Positions 1-8,208 are shown, counted from the first letter of the stretch. The stretch: 15,644 nt of DNA from Promethearchaeota archaeon (GCA_019057975.1 JAHLWJ010000083.1:1-15644); one strand, 5' to 3'. Notes: generated from the sequence alone by a model not told the origin. Program-made: numbers and translations.

Positions 1-304
1 AATTCGAAAGCATTTCTAATAATTTACCGAAAACCAAAAAAAGAAAGAACATCCCAAAAAGAAAAGGAAGGTCTGATGTGTACATCTTTTCTTGCATAAA
101 CCATCGCCTAAATAAATAAATAGCCACACCCGCTAGAATGGATAATCTAATAATATACGCTGTCAGTACTATGGATGCACCCTTAACAGTCTCTAACGTC
201 TCAATAACAATATTTAGGTTAATTAAATATAGCATTATAATAAAAATGAAACCGATACTAACCCCTAAAACTAATGTTAAAAGATACTTTCGTCTTGTTT
301 GCAT
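1..304 (-). CDS. Multi-pass membrane protein, 3' end outside window
   Basis: Reading the minus strand from the ATG at 304 gives an open frame of 101 codons that runs off the left edge. The protein begins MQTRRKYLLTLVLGVSIGFI and has three hydrophobic stretches near residues 8-32, 43-63 and 79-97. A basic RRW segment follows the second, so this is an integral membrane protein. The start is well supported: GAGAGG at 310-315 (minus strand) sits 6 bases ahead of the ATG. I do not recognise the family, and the visible part has no catalytic motif. A plus-strand frame at 138-368 overlaps it, but that frame has no ribosome binding site and is the shadow of this gene. Confidence 0.7.
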   Translation of the reverse strand, partial: MQTRRKYLLTLVLGVSIGFIFIIMLYLINLNIVIETLETVKGASIVLTAYIIRLSILAGVAIYLFRRWFMQEKMYTSDLPFLFGMFFLFLVFGKLLEMLSN

Positions 305-494
305 TCTAATCCTCTCATTTTTTTACTTTAATTTTTTAATCTTAGAATTTTCTAAAATTAAATTGTAATTTATTTTTTTAAAATCAACTAATTCTGATGA
401 TGTTAATTTGAAGAGAAAATATAAAATGTAAACAAAATGGATTAATAGGAAAATTAAGAGGTTTCTAGATCAACATAATACTTGATTTAAATAT

Positions 495-1349
495 TTATAA
501 ATTAAGATTATTTTTTTCTAAAAACCACGAATCAATTAGGAAAGTTTGTTTTGTGTTTATTTCTGGGTTATATTGAGATTTTATTGTAGACTTAGGAATC
601 CATACATCATTTCCATTATTTATTGCTACTCGTATGGCTTTTTCCGTTTCACCTAAAATTCTTCCCTCCAACCTTTTTATTTTCTCTCCTAAGTTCATTT
701 CTTCACGAATAGTTAACCCGTCATCTGCCATATTATTTTGTTCTATGATCATATTATTATTTTTTTGACTATTAATAGCAAATGATTTACTCGTGTCTGG
801 AACAGTTGAAAATTCAATTTTTTCTTCCAAGATATGAGTTAATAATAGTTTCAAAATCTCTATTTGAGTAAAACTTAACATTTTAGGATAATCCCCTACA
901 TTAAACCACACTTTATTATCTCCATCCCAGCTAAGAGAAATAGAGGTTTTCTCATCTTTAAAACTGTGCACTGTGGACCATGACTTACTTTTTTTCTTCA
1001 GGACTTCAAGAATCATTACTATTTCTTCCAAGCCACATTTAATTGTCTTTCCCTCTCTATTTGATAATTTTTCCCAAGTACCATTATTCTTCTTTTTAAT
1101 AAATGTCATAAAGATAAATGATTCACTCTTAGAAGAACTCTGAATGAACATTCCAGTACTTTGACCAAAAAAACTTTGACTATGGGAATCTACCATTTTT
1201 TTCACCATTGATTTTAAATTTATAATAATAATTCTTTCGAAATATTTAAAGAAAAAGAGAAAACTGATTTTATGAAAAAGCTTATAAAAGTAATTTACAA
1301 ATTTCTCGTTGTCTCTTCCTTTATATCGTTGATTTACTTCATGCTCCAT
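495..1349 (-). CDS. Hypothetical protein, possible nucleic-acid-binding fold
   Basis: 284 residues, not assigned to a named family. Residues about 76-182 alternate predicted beta strands and helices in two similar halves: strands to about 103, helix 106-119, strands 124-150, helix 160-175. This layout recalls Whirly/PurA/PC4-type single-stranded nucleic-acid-binding folds, but that is only a visual resemblance. An Asn/Ser-rich linker (about 183-215) leads to a C-terminal module with the motifs ETEKAIRV (234-241) and VWIPKSTI (249-256). I associate this pattern with a recurrent small beta-rich tail in archaeal and phage proteins. The first 47 residues carry an aromatic hydrophobic run (28-45) and may not be translated: Met48 (base 1208) is an alternative start. 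The start at 1349 is favoured because a TATA-like box lies about 30 bases upstream. The gene is divergent from the CoiA-like nuclease gene. Confidence 0.6.
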   Translation of the reverse strand: MEHEVNQRYKGRDNEKFVNYFYKLFHKISFLFFFKYFERIIIINLKSMVKKMVDSHSQSFFGQSTGMFIQSSSKSESFIFMTFIKKKNNGTWEKLSNREGKTIKCGLEEIVMILEVLKKKSKSWSTVHSFKDEKTSISLSWDGDNKVWFNVGDYPKMLSFTQIEILKLLLTHILEEKIEFSTVPDTSKSFAINSQKNNNMIIEQNNMADDGLTIREEMNLGEKIKRLEGRILGETEKAIRVAINNGNDVWIPKSTIKSQYNPEINTKQTFLIDSWFLEKNNLNL

Positions 1350-1375
1350 GAATTCAGTTTTATTAGAACGGGGAA

Positions 1376-1384
1376 TATAAAAAT
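1376..1384. promoter_or_regulatory. Central TATA-like box, possible bidirectional promoter
   Basis: TATAAAAAT lies in the middle of the 60-base gap between the divergent genes at 1349 and 1410. It is about 30 bases from each start codon. On the plus strand it reads AATATAAAA and on the minus strand TTTTTATATT, both acceptable archaeal TATA boxes. Neither gene has a Shine-Dalgarno site, so leaderless transcription in both directions from one box is plausible. The spacing is seen; the function is inferred. Confidence 0.45.
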
Positions 1385-1409
1385 CTCATATGTTAATACA
1401 TTCTAAATC

Positions 1410-2300
1410 ATGAAATCTAAATTTCTACGTTATTTAATACCAAAAATAGAGTCTAAATCAGAATCATTTGCTCATAAAGCGATAAAATACTTGTTTTACA
1501 ATAAAATTCTAGAGAATAACCCAAACATAATTGAAGCCTCTTTAGAAAAATATTTCAAAACTCGACGAGCAGATGTATATTTTAAATTTAATGCAGGGCA
1601 AGAAATAGTAGTAGAGATCCAAAATTCTCCAATAACTTCAAGAGAGATTACCACTCGCACAAAGGATTATAATAATAGAGGAATATACGTTTTATGGGTT
1701 TTTTATGGGGGTGGTAAATGTGTAGGGTCACCGAAAAGTCCTCACCATCTTAAAAATATGAAAATCTCACCCGCTGAAATACGATTGCATCAACTTTACA
1801 GAGGGAGAGTATATTATGTAAATATCCAGTACCAAGAAGAAAAATTCAAAACAACACACCCATATGCTTTACATTTTTCTTCTTCTGATACCTTCTCACC
1901 AATCTTATTTAGGAAAAGATTTGACTCCTTTTTTATTCGAAATGTAAACTTTACTTTTATACCGAATTGGAATTTGCTTTGTACAACCCATGGCAACTAT
2001 AAAATCGCTAGATTCTATGATAGAAATGTAAAAAATACTCTTGTGGAACTATTAAGAGGATTTGCTATGCGAAATAAAATATTTCGTGATAATACATTTT
2101 ATAAGTTAAGAAATACAAAAAAGTTCTTTAAATTGACCTGTAATATGTTTGAAGATGAATATGGTAAAAATATCATTATTGACGCATTATTACGACTGAT
2201 AACTAACAAAAACTATATTCTGAATAAAAAATACCTAGATAAATATAAGAAAAAACTCTATAAAAAATGTAAAACCAAAATTAACAAATATCCACTTTAG
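1410..2300 (+). CDS. CoiA-like nuclease (PD-(D/E)xK type)
   Basis: 296 residues, resembling the competence protein CoiA family, which is thought to be a nuclease acting on DNA. The N-terminal ESFAHKAIKYLF (18-29) matches the family's opening helix with its conserved His. The nuclease core follows: RRADV (52-56), then VVEIQNSPI (67-75) holding the E-x-Q active-site pair, then R83, Y87 and YVLWVF (93-98). The C-terminal half is Lys/Tyr/Phe-rich and unassigned, ending in a strongly basic tail that could contact nucleic acid. There is no Shine-Dalgarno site; a TATA-like box about 30 bases upstream suggests a leaderless mRNA. CoiA is known mainly from Firmicutes, where it takes part in natural transformation. 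In an archaeon it could act in DNA uptake, repair, a mobile element or defence. The fold call is fairly firm; the biological role is open. Confidence 0.72.
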   Translation: MKSKFLRYLIPKIESKSESFAHKAIKYLFYNKILENNPNIIEASLEKYFKTRRADVYFKFNAGQEIVVEIQNSPITSREITTRTKDYNNRGIYVLWVFYGGGKCVGSPKSPHHLKNMKISPAEIRLHQLYRGRVYYVNIQYQEEKFKTTHPYALHFSSSDTFSPILFRKRFDSFFIRNVNFTFIPNWNLLCTTHGNYKIARFYDRNVKNTLVELLRGFAMRNKIFRDNTFYKLRNTKKFFKLTCNMFEDEYGKNIIIDALLRLITNKNYILNKKYLDKYKKKLYKKCKTKINKYPL

Positions 2301-2465
2301 AGAGCATAAGTTGCATTTTTAAAAGAGTGTTAAGGTAAAATAACTTATTTGCTTTTGTTTGAATATCTTACACTATTGTCACTAATTATGTTCAAAATTG
2401 AAATTTAACCAGAAATTAATAAATTTTTAAAATATTATTAGGTTTATAATCAGAATTTTATAAAA

Positions 2466-4385
2466 GTGGTTATTAAAATAATGACAACAATACAAAAATC
2501 ATTTCCAGATGCTATTATATTGGATGTAGATCTTACAAATAAAAATATATCCAAAAGAAAACTTTCAGGAGATCTTTATAAATTATATCCCGGAGGATCT
2601 GCTTTAGGAGTATATTTAATGTTACGAGAGTTGAAACCAAATATTAACCCCCTTTCTCCCGATAATTTACTTATTTTTTCTGTATCCCCATTAACAGGTC
2701 TTCCTATTAGTGGGACGAGTCGTTTAACGATTACAACTAAAAGCCCACTCACAGGTGGTTGTGGAGATAGTCAAGCGGGTGGAAATTTCCCTGCTTATTT
2801 AAAATCTAATGGCTATGATGCGATAGTTATTCGCGGAAAATCAGAAAAGCCATCCTATCTTTACATTGATGGAGAAAAAGTTGAAATTAAGGATGCTAAG
2901 AAAATTTGGGGAAAAGTAACTGGGGAATCTGAAGAGATTATTAAAAAGGAAATTGGTAATAATAAAATTGAAATAGCTCAAATAGGTCCTGCAGGTGAAA
3001 ATTTAGTTAAATATGCCTGTGTTATAAATATGAAGACAAGAGCAAATGGAAGAAATGGTACAGGAGCTGTAATGGGTTCTAAAAATTTGAAAGCTGTGGT
3101 GGTTCAAAGGCAAGCAACAATAACTCCATATGATAAAAAGGGATTAAGTGATGTATTGATCAAATCTCCTGAGATGAAAGCTAGAATCTCAGGATTTGCT
3201 GATGGTTTTGGTAAATATGGTACGAGTAGTACTATAATTCCCATGAATAGGAGTGGTTTCCTCGCTACGAAAAATTATTCAGAGGGAATTTTGGAAGATG
3301 CGGTTAAAATTGATGGAAGAACATTGGATGAAACAGGAATCCTAAAAGGAAGAGAAACTTGTTTTGCTTGCGCAGTAAGGTGCAAGAGAGTAGTTGATAT
3401 TCCTGGCAAAGTTGATCCACAATACGGTGGTCCTGAATATGAAACCCTTGCCACATTCGGCTCATATTGCGGAGTAACTGATTTAGAAACTATTTGCATA
3501 TGTAATCAACTTTGTAATATGCACGGTCTTGATACAATCTCAACCGGAGCAACTATAGCTTTTGCAATGGAATGTTATGAAAAAGGAATTTTAACTCAGG
3601 AACATACTGAAAATTTAGAAATAAATTTCGGAAATCATGAAGTTTTACCAATATTAGTAGAAAAAATAGCAAAAAGAGAAGGAATCGGTAATCTTTTGGC
3701 AGAAGGTAGTAAACGATACGCTGATCAACTAGGCGAAAAGGCAAAATCCTTTTTTATGGGTGTAAAAGGACAAGAATTTCCCGCTCATATGCCACAGCAA
3801 AAACCAGGGCTTGGTATTATTTATGCTGTAAATCCTTATGGTGCAGATCATCAAACAACTGAACATGACACAATGATTGCAATTCCAGGTAATCCTTTTA
3901 AGGAACGTACTGATTTTGTAGGAGGTTATGACCATTATGAAGTTTCAACAATTTTAGATGAGAATAAAATTCGCTACGTATTTGATGGCCAATGTTTCTA
4001 TTCAATGCTTAATTCCCTGGGTCTTTGTACATTTTCTTGGGGTTTTGCATGGCAACTTTATGGACCTAATCATATTATCGATTTATGTAAATATGGATTA
4101 GGATGGGAAACTAATATTAAAGAACTTCTCGAGATCGGGGAGCGTTGCTTTAATATGATGAGACACTTTAATGCACGAGAAGGATTTACTAAAGAAGATG
4201 ATAAATTACCAGAACGCGCTTTCCAACCTATTCCTGAAGGACCAGGGAAAGGTGTTGGCATCGATAAAGAAGAATTTTATAAAACTCAAGAAATGTATTA
4301 TAAAATGGCAGGTTGGGACGAAAAAACAGGAAATCCAACTGAAGAAACACTGAAAAGATTAAAATTAGATTGGCTACTTAATTAA
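2466..4385 (+). CDS. aor: Aldehyde:ferredoxin oxidoreductase (tungsten enzyme)
   Basis: 639 residues, close to the usual 600-620 of the family. The enzyme oxidises aldehydes to acids with ferredoxin, or the reverse, using a tungsten-bispterin cofactor and one [4Fe-4S] cluster in the cytoplasm. The N-terminal domain holds PGGSALGVYLM (42-52) and GTGAVMGSKNLKAV (198-211). Cluster cysteines are C299, C302 and C306 (CFACAVRC) and C521, matching the four ligands of the Pyrococcus furiosus enzyme. The two pterin-contact motifs read NMHGLD (351-356) and NSLGLC (516-521), each with Asn where a DxxGL(C/D) form has Asp. Glu324, Glu326 and His462 are candidates for active-site residues. The first possible start is GTG 2466. 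ATG 2481 may be the true start, because TTTATAAT at 2443-2450 would place transcription initiation near 2473. The gene appears monocistronic and ends before a T10 run. The substrate cannot be told from sequence. Confidence 0.95.
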   Translation: MVIKIMTTIQKSFPDAIILDVDLTNKNISKRKLSGDLYKLYPGGSALGVYLMLRELKPNINPLSPDNLLIFSVSPLTGLPISGTSRLTITTKSPLTGGCGDSQAGGNFPAYLKSNGYDAIVIRGKSEKPSYLYIDGEKVEIKDAKKIWGKVTGESEEIIKKEIGNNKIEIAQIGPAGENLVKYACVINMKTRANGRNGTGAVMGSKNLKAVVVQRQATITPYDKKGLSDVLIKSPEMKARISGFADGFGKYGTSSTIIPMNRSGFLATKNYSEGILEDAVKIDGRTLDETGILKGRETCFACAVRCKRVVDIPGKVDPQYGGPEYETLATFGSYCGVTDLETICICNQLCNMHGLDTISTGATIAFAMECYEKGILTQEHTENLEINFGNHEVLPILVEKIAKREGIGNLLAEGSKRYADQLGEKAKSFFMGVKGQEFPAHMPQQKPGLGIIYAVNPYGADHQTTEHDTMIAIPGNPFKERTDFVGGYDHYEVSTILDENKIRYVFDGQCFYSMLNSLGLCTFSWGFAWQLYGPNHIIDLCKYGLGWETNIKELLEIGERCFNMMRHFNAREGFTKEDDKLPERAFQPIPEGPGKGVGIDKEEFYKTQEMYYKMAGWDEKTGNPTEETLKRLKLDWLLN

Positions 4386-4404
4386 GCTAATAAATATTTA
4401 TATA

Positions 4405-4414
4405 TTTTTTTTTT
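4405..4414 (+). terminator. T10 run after the aldehyde oxidoreductase gene
   Basis: Ten consecutive T on the plus strand begin 20 bases after the aor stop codon, with no clear hairpin before them. Archaeal RNA polymerase terminates at such oligo-T tracts, and the next gene is convergent, so a terminator is expected here. Confidence 0.6.
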
Positions 4415-4440
4415 CCCTGCTTTTAAACATATCAATTTAA

Positions 4441-5040
4441 CTAAATTATAACTGAAATTAATTTCTGTCTAAAGTACTTCTTTAATACTAATCGCAAAAT
4501 ATCTTCGAAACAATCTAAAACTCCTTCTCCGTTAATCGCACTAGTATATCTCGAATCGATATTTTTATATTTATGAAAGTCAATTTCTTTCAAAAAGTCT
4601 TCAGAATTAAACTTTACTTCTAATCCTAAATCCTGCTTGTTGAATGCTATGAGAATTGGAATATCTTCTATAGATTCATTAAAATATGAGAGAAGTTCTT
4701 TCCAAGATATTAAATTCCTGTCATAAACTTCTTTTTGTGAATCTATTACAAAAATCACTCCATCTACTGCGCGTAATGTTATTAATCTGGTAATAAAATA
4801 GAAGTCTTGACCTGTTGTCGTATAGATGTGAATTTTAAGGTGCCAATCCTGATTTTGAAAGGTAACTGTACCATAGTCAAAAAATAATGTCCTATCAATC
4901 GTACTTTCAATGCTACATATTTGTTCATCCTTACCAAAAAGAAAAAATAATGCTTTAATAGAAGTAGTCTTACCCGAAAGAGCAGGTCCAAAATAAACGA
5001 TTTTTATACTTATTGTTTTGTCGACATGATCAATAATCAT
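4441..5040 (-). CDS. MglA-type small GTPase
   Basis: 199 residues, the length of a lone Ras-superfamily GTPase domain. The visible motifs are P-loop GPALSGKT (18-25), a switch I region ESTIDRT (45-51), switch II YTTTGQ (73-78), NKQD (134-137) for guanine specificity, and TSA (166-168). In switch II the usual Asp of DxxG is Thr74. This is typical of the MglA branch (YTVPGQ in Myxococcus MglA) rather than Ras, Rab or Arf proteins. The protein should bind and hydrolyse GTP in the cytoplasm as a molecular switch; no membrane-anchor motif is visible. Many such GTPases occur in Asgard archaea. No Roadblock-type activator gene is adjacent. The upstream neighbour in the same direction (75-base gap) is a small helical protein that could be a partner. 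The target process is unknown. Confidence 0.88.
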   Translation of the reverse strand: MIIDHVDKTISIKIVYFGPALSGKTTSIKALFFLFGKDEQICSIESTIDRTLFFDYGTVTFQNQDWHLKIHIYTTTGQDFYFITRLITLRAVDGVIFVIDSQKEVYDRNLISWKELLSYFNESIEDIPILIAFNKQDLGLEVKFNSEDFLKEIDFHKYKNIDSRYTSAINGEGVLDCFEDILRLVLKKYFRQKLISVII

Positions 5041-5115
5041 ATCTTTAAGTCTGAAATTATCTTTTTAAAAACCAATTTTTTAGGATTTTTTTTGCAATTA
5101 GTAAATTCCATAAAT

Positions 5116-5490
5116 TTAGTCTTTCCACAAATTATCTATCTTTTCACCGAGTTCATCCCATTTCCAGATAATATTTAATCCAAAATATACTCTAATAACA
5201 TCGGTTAAAAAATAGAGATATTGCTTTCTGATTTTTTTAACTAACAGAGACTCTTCTAAATGTTTAATAAGGGTTCTTGGAGATAACGGTTTTTTATTAT
5301 CAATCTTCTCGTAAAAATTAAATAAAAGTCTCGTTAAGATGTAAATTCCCTCAAGCTTCTCTTTTAAATCAAGAACGCATGAATTATTATCACTATTATT
5401 ATAAAAAGTTCTTACTAATTCTGTTTCATATTTTAGTTGACCCGAATTTATCAGTTTCCTTGTTTCATTAACTAAATCTTTTTCATACAT
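5116..5490 (-). CDS. Small helical hypothetical protein beside the GTPase
   Basis: 124 residues, family not recognised. The sequence is almost entirely predicted helix with charged, amphipathic segments: 1-18, 22-30, 40-65, 71-85 and 86-120. It is Lys/Glu-rich, has no Cys cluster and no signal peptide, and contains LTDVIRVYFGLNIIWKWDEL near 95-114 with an unusual pair of Trp residues. It lies 75 bases upstream of the MglA-type GTPase gene on the same strand and is probably co-transcribed with it. This makes a GTPase-associated regulator or effector a reasonable but untested guess. It is separated from the upstream serine dehydratase gene by 113 bases containing its own TATA-like AT-rich stretch near 5541-5550, so the two pairs are probably separate units. 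Confidence 0.6.
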   Translation of the reverse strand: MYEKDLVNETRKLINSGQLKYETELVRTFYNNSDNNSCVLDLKEKLEGIYILTRLLFNFYEKIDNKKPLSPRTLIKHLEESLLVKKIRKQYLYFLTDVIRVYFGLNIIWKWDELGEKIDNLWKD

Positions 5491-5589
5491 TATAATATGT
5501 TCTTCGTATAATTGTCGATTTCTCTTGTATTGCGATTTAGATTTATATTCATCTTTTTCTTTATTATTATAATAATAGATTACTTAGCG

Positions 5590-5611
5590 CTCTTTAGCAC
5601 GTATTAAAGAG
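5590..5611 (-). terminator. Short hairpin at the end of the serine dehydratase gene
   Basis: CTCTTTA (5590-5596) and TAAAGAG (5605-5611) form a perfect 7-bp stem with an 8-base loop that overlaps the stop codon of the dehydratase gene. No T-run follows on the minus strand, so termination is uncertain. It could also be an mRNA 3'-end structure. Confidence 0.25.
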
Positions 5612-7151
5612 AAAGCTTCCTCGCAGTTTTAGTATTTGCTATTCCTCCTAAGGCAGTGCAACGTAACTCCTCGGGAAGCAATTTTCCTGATTCTAATGAG
5701 GCATCAATGGTTTCATCTAATGGAATCGGATTAATGTAACCACCTAAGGTTAAATCAGCACATACGAATGCACTTGAAGCAACGGCGGCATTTCTCGTAT
5801 GACAAGGGATTTCGCATAAGCCTGCAACAAGATCACATACCGAACCCATTGTATTTTGTAGTGAAATAGCCGCTGCATTAATTGCATTGACAGGAGAACC
5901 ATTAGCTGCTTCAATTATAGAAGCAGATGCCATAGCTCCAGCCATTCCAATTTCCACTTGACAACCTGCAACTTCCGCAGCGAATGTACTCCTATAAGAA
6001 TTGATAAGTCCAATTACTCCTGCTGCTAAAGCACAATAACAAATTTTTTTCATATCAATCGAATAATCTTTGTATAAAGTATAAAGTACTGCAGGTAAAA
6101 CTCCAGCTGATCCTCCCGTAGGAGCGGCACATATAATGCCCCCAGAAGATACGACATCCATAGCGGAGAGTGCTCTAATAGCACAGGTCGTGTTGACACT
6201 ATTACTAAATAATCTCCCATTTTGCTCATTTTTATATATAATACTTGCGGAATGTTCTAATATCTTCATTTTTGATTGGTTTTTTTCAAATCCATTTTCA
6301 ATAGATGAAAACATTATATTTATTCTCCTTTTCATTTCTTTAAGGATTTCTTCTCGGTCTAAATCTAATACCTTAGATTCATATTCTAGAGCGACATTTC
6401 CGAGTGAAATATTCTTCATTTCTGTTAAAGTAATCATTTGTTCAATACTAGTGAAAATAGGATCTCCCTTTTTTACATAAAAGATTGGCTTCAAATACCA
6501 TGTATCGATATCTAATTTTTTCAATGAAATCATTAGTTCCTTCGAAAAAGTATCTGTTTGCATAACATGCAAAAAATGTTTGCTGTTTCCAATTTGCCGG
6601 CTTATAGTTTTATTAAGGGCTAAATGTTGATTTACTAATTTTGAAACACTTAATTCTTGTTTCGCTTCATATTCGATCATTAGATTATACATTTCTCCTG
6701 TTATCTGGACTGACCAATCATTTAACTTTTCTAGAATAACCATACCTCCTCCAATAGATTTCGCCGTTATAATCAATTTCTTGTCATTTTTAGTTATTAT
6801 AACAAGTTTAACGAAATTTGGGTGATCTGCTTCATCAATTTTTTGGATTTGAAACCCAATACTAATATTTCTATCTTTTATTATTTCTTTTAAATCAAAA
6901 AAATCTTCATTAAAGATGGAATAATCGATTAACCCTGCTATAAATGCAAATTCTGAATTTTGCATCCTATAAACTTGAGCCCAAGAACTATTTTCATTAA
7001 ATATGATATCAACTTTTTTAAAATCATCTTGAACAACCATTTTAACTAACTTAGCTATATGGTAAGCCGCAGCAGTGTGAGAACTCGAGGGACCTCTCAT
7101 TATTGGGCCAATAACATCATTTAAAATACTCTTTTTTTTCATAATACTCAC
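5604..7151 (-). CDS. sdaA: L-serine ammonia-lyase, iron-sulfur, fused beta-alpha
   Basis: 515 residues with both domains in one chain. The enzyme deaminates L-serine to pyruvate and ammonia through an aminoacrylate/iminopropionate intermediate, using a [4Fe-4S] cluster. The beta domain opens with IGPIMRGPSSSHT (14-26) and has HPNFV (110-114). The alpha domain has CAIRALSAMDVVSSGG (323-338) and APTGGSAG (343-350). Predicted cluster ligands are C397, C439 and C450. Their spacing (42 and 11) equals that of C343, C385 and C396 in the Legionella pneumophila enzyme. The chain is about 60 residues longer than E. coli SdaA, mostly in the middle, and ends RKLSL, so it lacks the C-terminal Cys that caps the cluster in the Legionella structure. 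The start is GTG 7151 or ATG 7142; GTGAG just ahead of 7142 could serve as its ribosome binding site. It lies 3 bases after the cyclodeaminase-family gene, in one operon. Confidence 0.93.
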   Translation of the reverse strand: MSIMKKKSILNDVIGPIMRGPSSSHTAAAYHIAKLVKMVVQDDFKKVDIIFNENSSWAQVYRMQNSEFAFIAGLIDYSIFNEDFFDLKEIIKDRNISIGFQIQKIDEADHPNFVKLVIITKNDKKLIITAKSIGGGMVILEKLNDWSVQITGEMYNLMIEYEAKQELSVSKLVNQHLALNKTISRQIGNSKHFLHVMQTDTFSKELMISLKKLDIDTWYLKPIFYVKKGDPIFTSIEQMITLTEMKNISLGNVALEYESKVLDLDREEILKEMKRRINIMFSSIENGFEKNQSKMKILEHSASIIYKNEQNGRLFSNSVNTTCAIRALSAMDVVSSGGIICAAPTGGSAGVLPAVLYTLYKDYSIDMKKICYCALAAGVIGLINSYRSTFAAEVAGCQVEIGMAGAMASASIIEAANGSPVNAINAAAISLQNTMGSVCDLVAGLCEIPCHTRNAAVASSAFVCADLTLGGYINPIPLDETIDASLESGKLLPEELRCTALGGIANTKTARKLSL

Positions 7152-7154
7152 ATA

Positions 7155-8144
7155 TTAAAACTCAAATTCAATACCAGTTAAGTTTTTAGTCGCTCGTTGA
7201 TATGCCAAATTAGCAACTATAACATCCTGTAAAGCAATACCGACTGACTTAAAGACAGTAATATCCTTATCGTTATCTCTACCCTTATACTTACCGAGAA
7301 TTATGTCCCCAATGTTAATTATTCTCTCCGCGTCAAGTTTTCCTTGTTTAATTGGAATGATAAAATCTCCTGCTTCATTCAAACATGCGTCTTTTGATCC
7401 AGCAGCAATTACATTTGCACGATTTACAATAACTTCATCTAATTCTCGATAAGTTGGTAAATGTGAACCAATTGAAGAAATATGCGTTCCAGGCTTTATA
7501 GATTCTCCGGGAAATAACGGATCTTTAGAAGAAGTAGCACAAACTATTATATCGGCATCATCAATAAGTTTCTGAGGATTTTCTGAAATCTTTACTTCAA
7601 TCCCTAACCTGTGCTCAACACTTTTTTTAAAATACCCCATAGAAGTCTGATTGGGATCATATACCGAGCAGCATTTTAAATTTTGATTTAATGCCCAATA
7701 AACACCCTCAACTTGGGCTTGAGATTGAGCTCCTGCCCCAAAGATTGAAAGAAACTCACAATTTTTTCTTGCTAAATATTTAACCGAGACACCAGTTGCT
7801 GCACCTGTTCGAAGAGTAGTTAAAAATGTACCATCCATTATACTGATGACCTCTCCCGTCTCAATATCTTGCAAAATAATTTTTGCTAAGACAGCTGGAA
7901 TATTAAATTTCTGTGGATTCTTGCGATATACTGATACTATTTTTGTGGCAATAGATTGAACAGATCCCTCTATAATCCCGGGCATTATCAAAGTCTGTCC
8001 TGTGGCGTCCTTTTCTATTGAAATCCGCTGAGGATTATAACCTTCTCCTGTTGATAATGATTTATATGCTTTTTCAACACAAAGAATTGCATCCTGCATG
8101 GATATAAGGGATTTGATATCCTCTTGACTTAATAGCAATACCAT
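7155..8144 (-). CDS. Ornithine cyclodeaminase/alanine dehydrogenase family enzyme
   Basis: 329 residues, full length for the OCD/mu-crystallin family of NAD(P)-dependent enzymes. The family includes ornithine cyclodeaminase, archaeal alanine dehydrogenase and ketimine or imine reductases. The Rossmann motif is FGAGAQSQAQ (135-144). K68 and R112 in LRTGAATG (111-118) match substrate-binding residues of the family, and SVGIALQDV (300-308) is the family's C-terminal signature. The position of the catalytic Asp of Pseudomonas putida ornithine cyclodeaminase (D228) appears to be His228 here (IGSHLPTYRELD). This argues against cyclodeaminase activity and for another imine or amino-acid oxidoreductase. 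It is the first gene of a two-gene operon with L-serine ammonia-lyase (3-base gap). Alanine dehydrogenase or reduction of the serine-derived imine would both fit that partner, but neither is proven. A weak AAGGAA lies about 13 bases upstream of the ATG. Confidence 0.88.
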   Translation of the reverse strand: MVLLLSQEDIKSLISMQDAILCVEKAYKSLSTGEGYNPQRISIEKDATGQTLIMPGIIEGSVQSIATKIVSVYRKNPQKFNIPAVLAKIILQDIETGEVISIMDGTFLTTLRTGAATGVSVKYLARKNCEFLSIFGAGAQSQAQVEGVYWALNQNLKCCSVYDPNQTSMGYFKKSVEHRLGIEVKISENPQKLIDDADIIVCATSSKDPLFPGESIKPGTHISSIGSHLPTYRELDEVIVNRANVIAAGSKDACLNEAGDFIIPIKQGKLDAERIINIGDIILGKYKGRDNDKDITVFKSVGIALQDVIVANLAYQRATKNLTGIEFEF

Positions 8145-8208
8145 GTTTTTTCAAATTCCTTCTATAATTACGATTTTTCTTTTTTTCCGTTTTATTAGAA
8201 GAGGGTAT

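Noticed and set aside
138..368. Plus-strand frame of 76 residues with hydrophobic content
   Set aside because: It lies opposite a minus-strand membrane-protein frame that has a good Shine-Dalgarno site and clear transmembrane segments; the hydrophobicity is the shadow of that gene.
5562..5577. Perfect 16-base palindrome TATTATTATAATAATA
   Set aside because: It is made only of A and T in a very AT-rich gap, so it may well be chance; no second copy was seen to support an operator.
6136..6480. Plus-strand frame of 114 residues inside the serine dehydratase gene
   Set aside because: It is entirely antisense to a strongly conserved enzyme and has no signals of its own.
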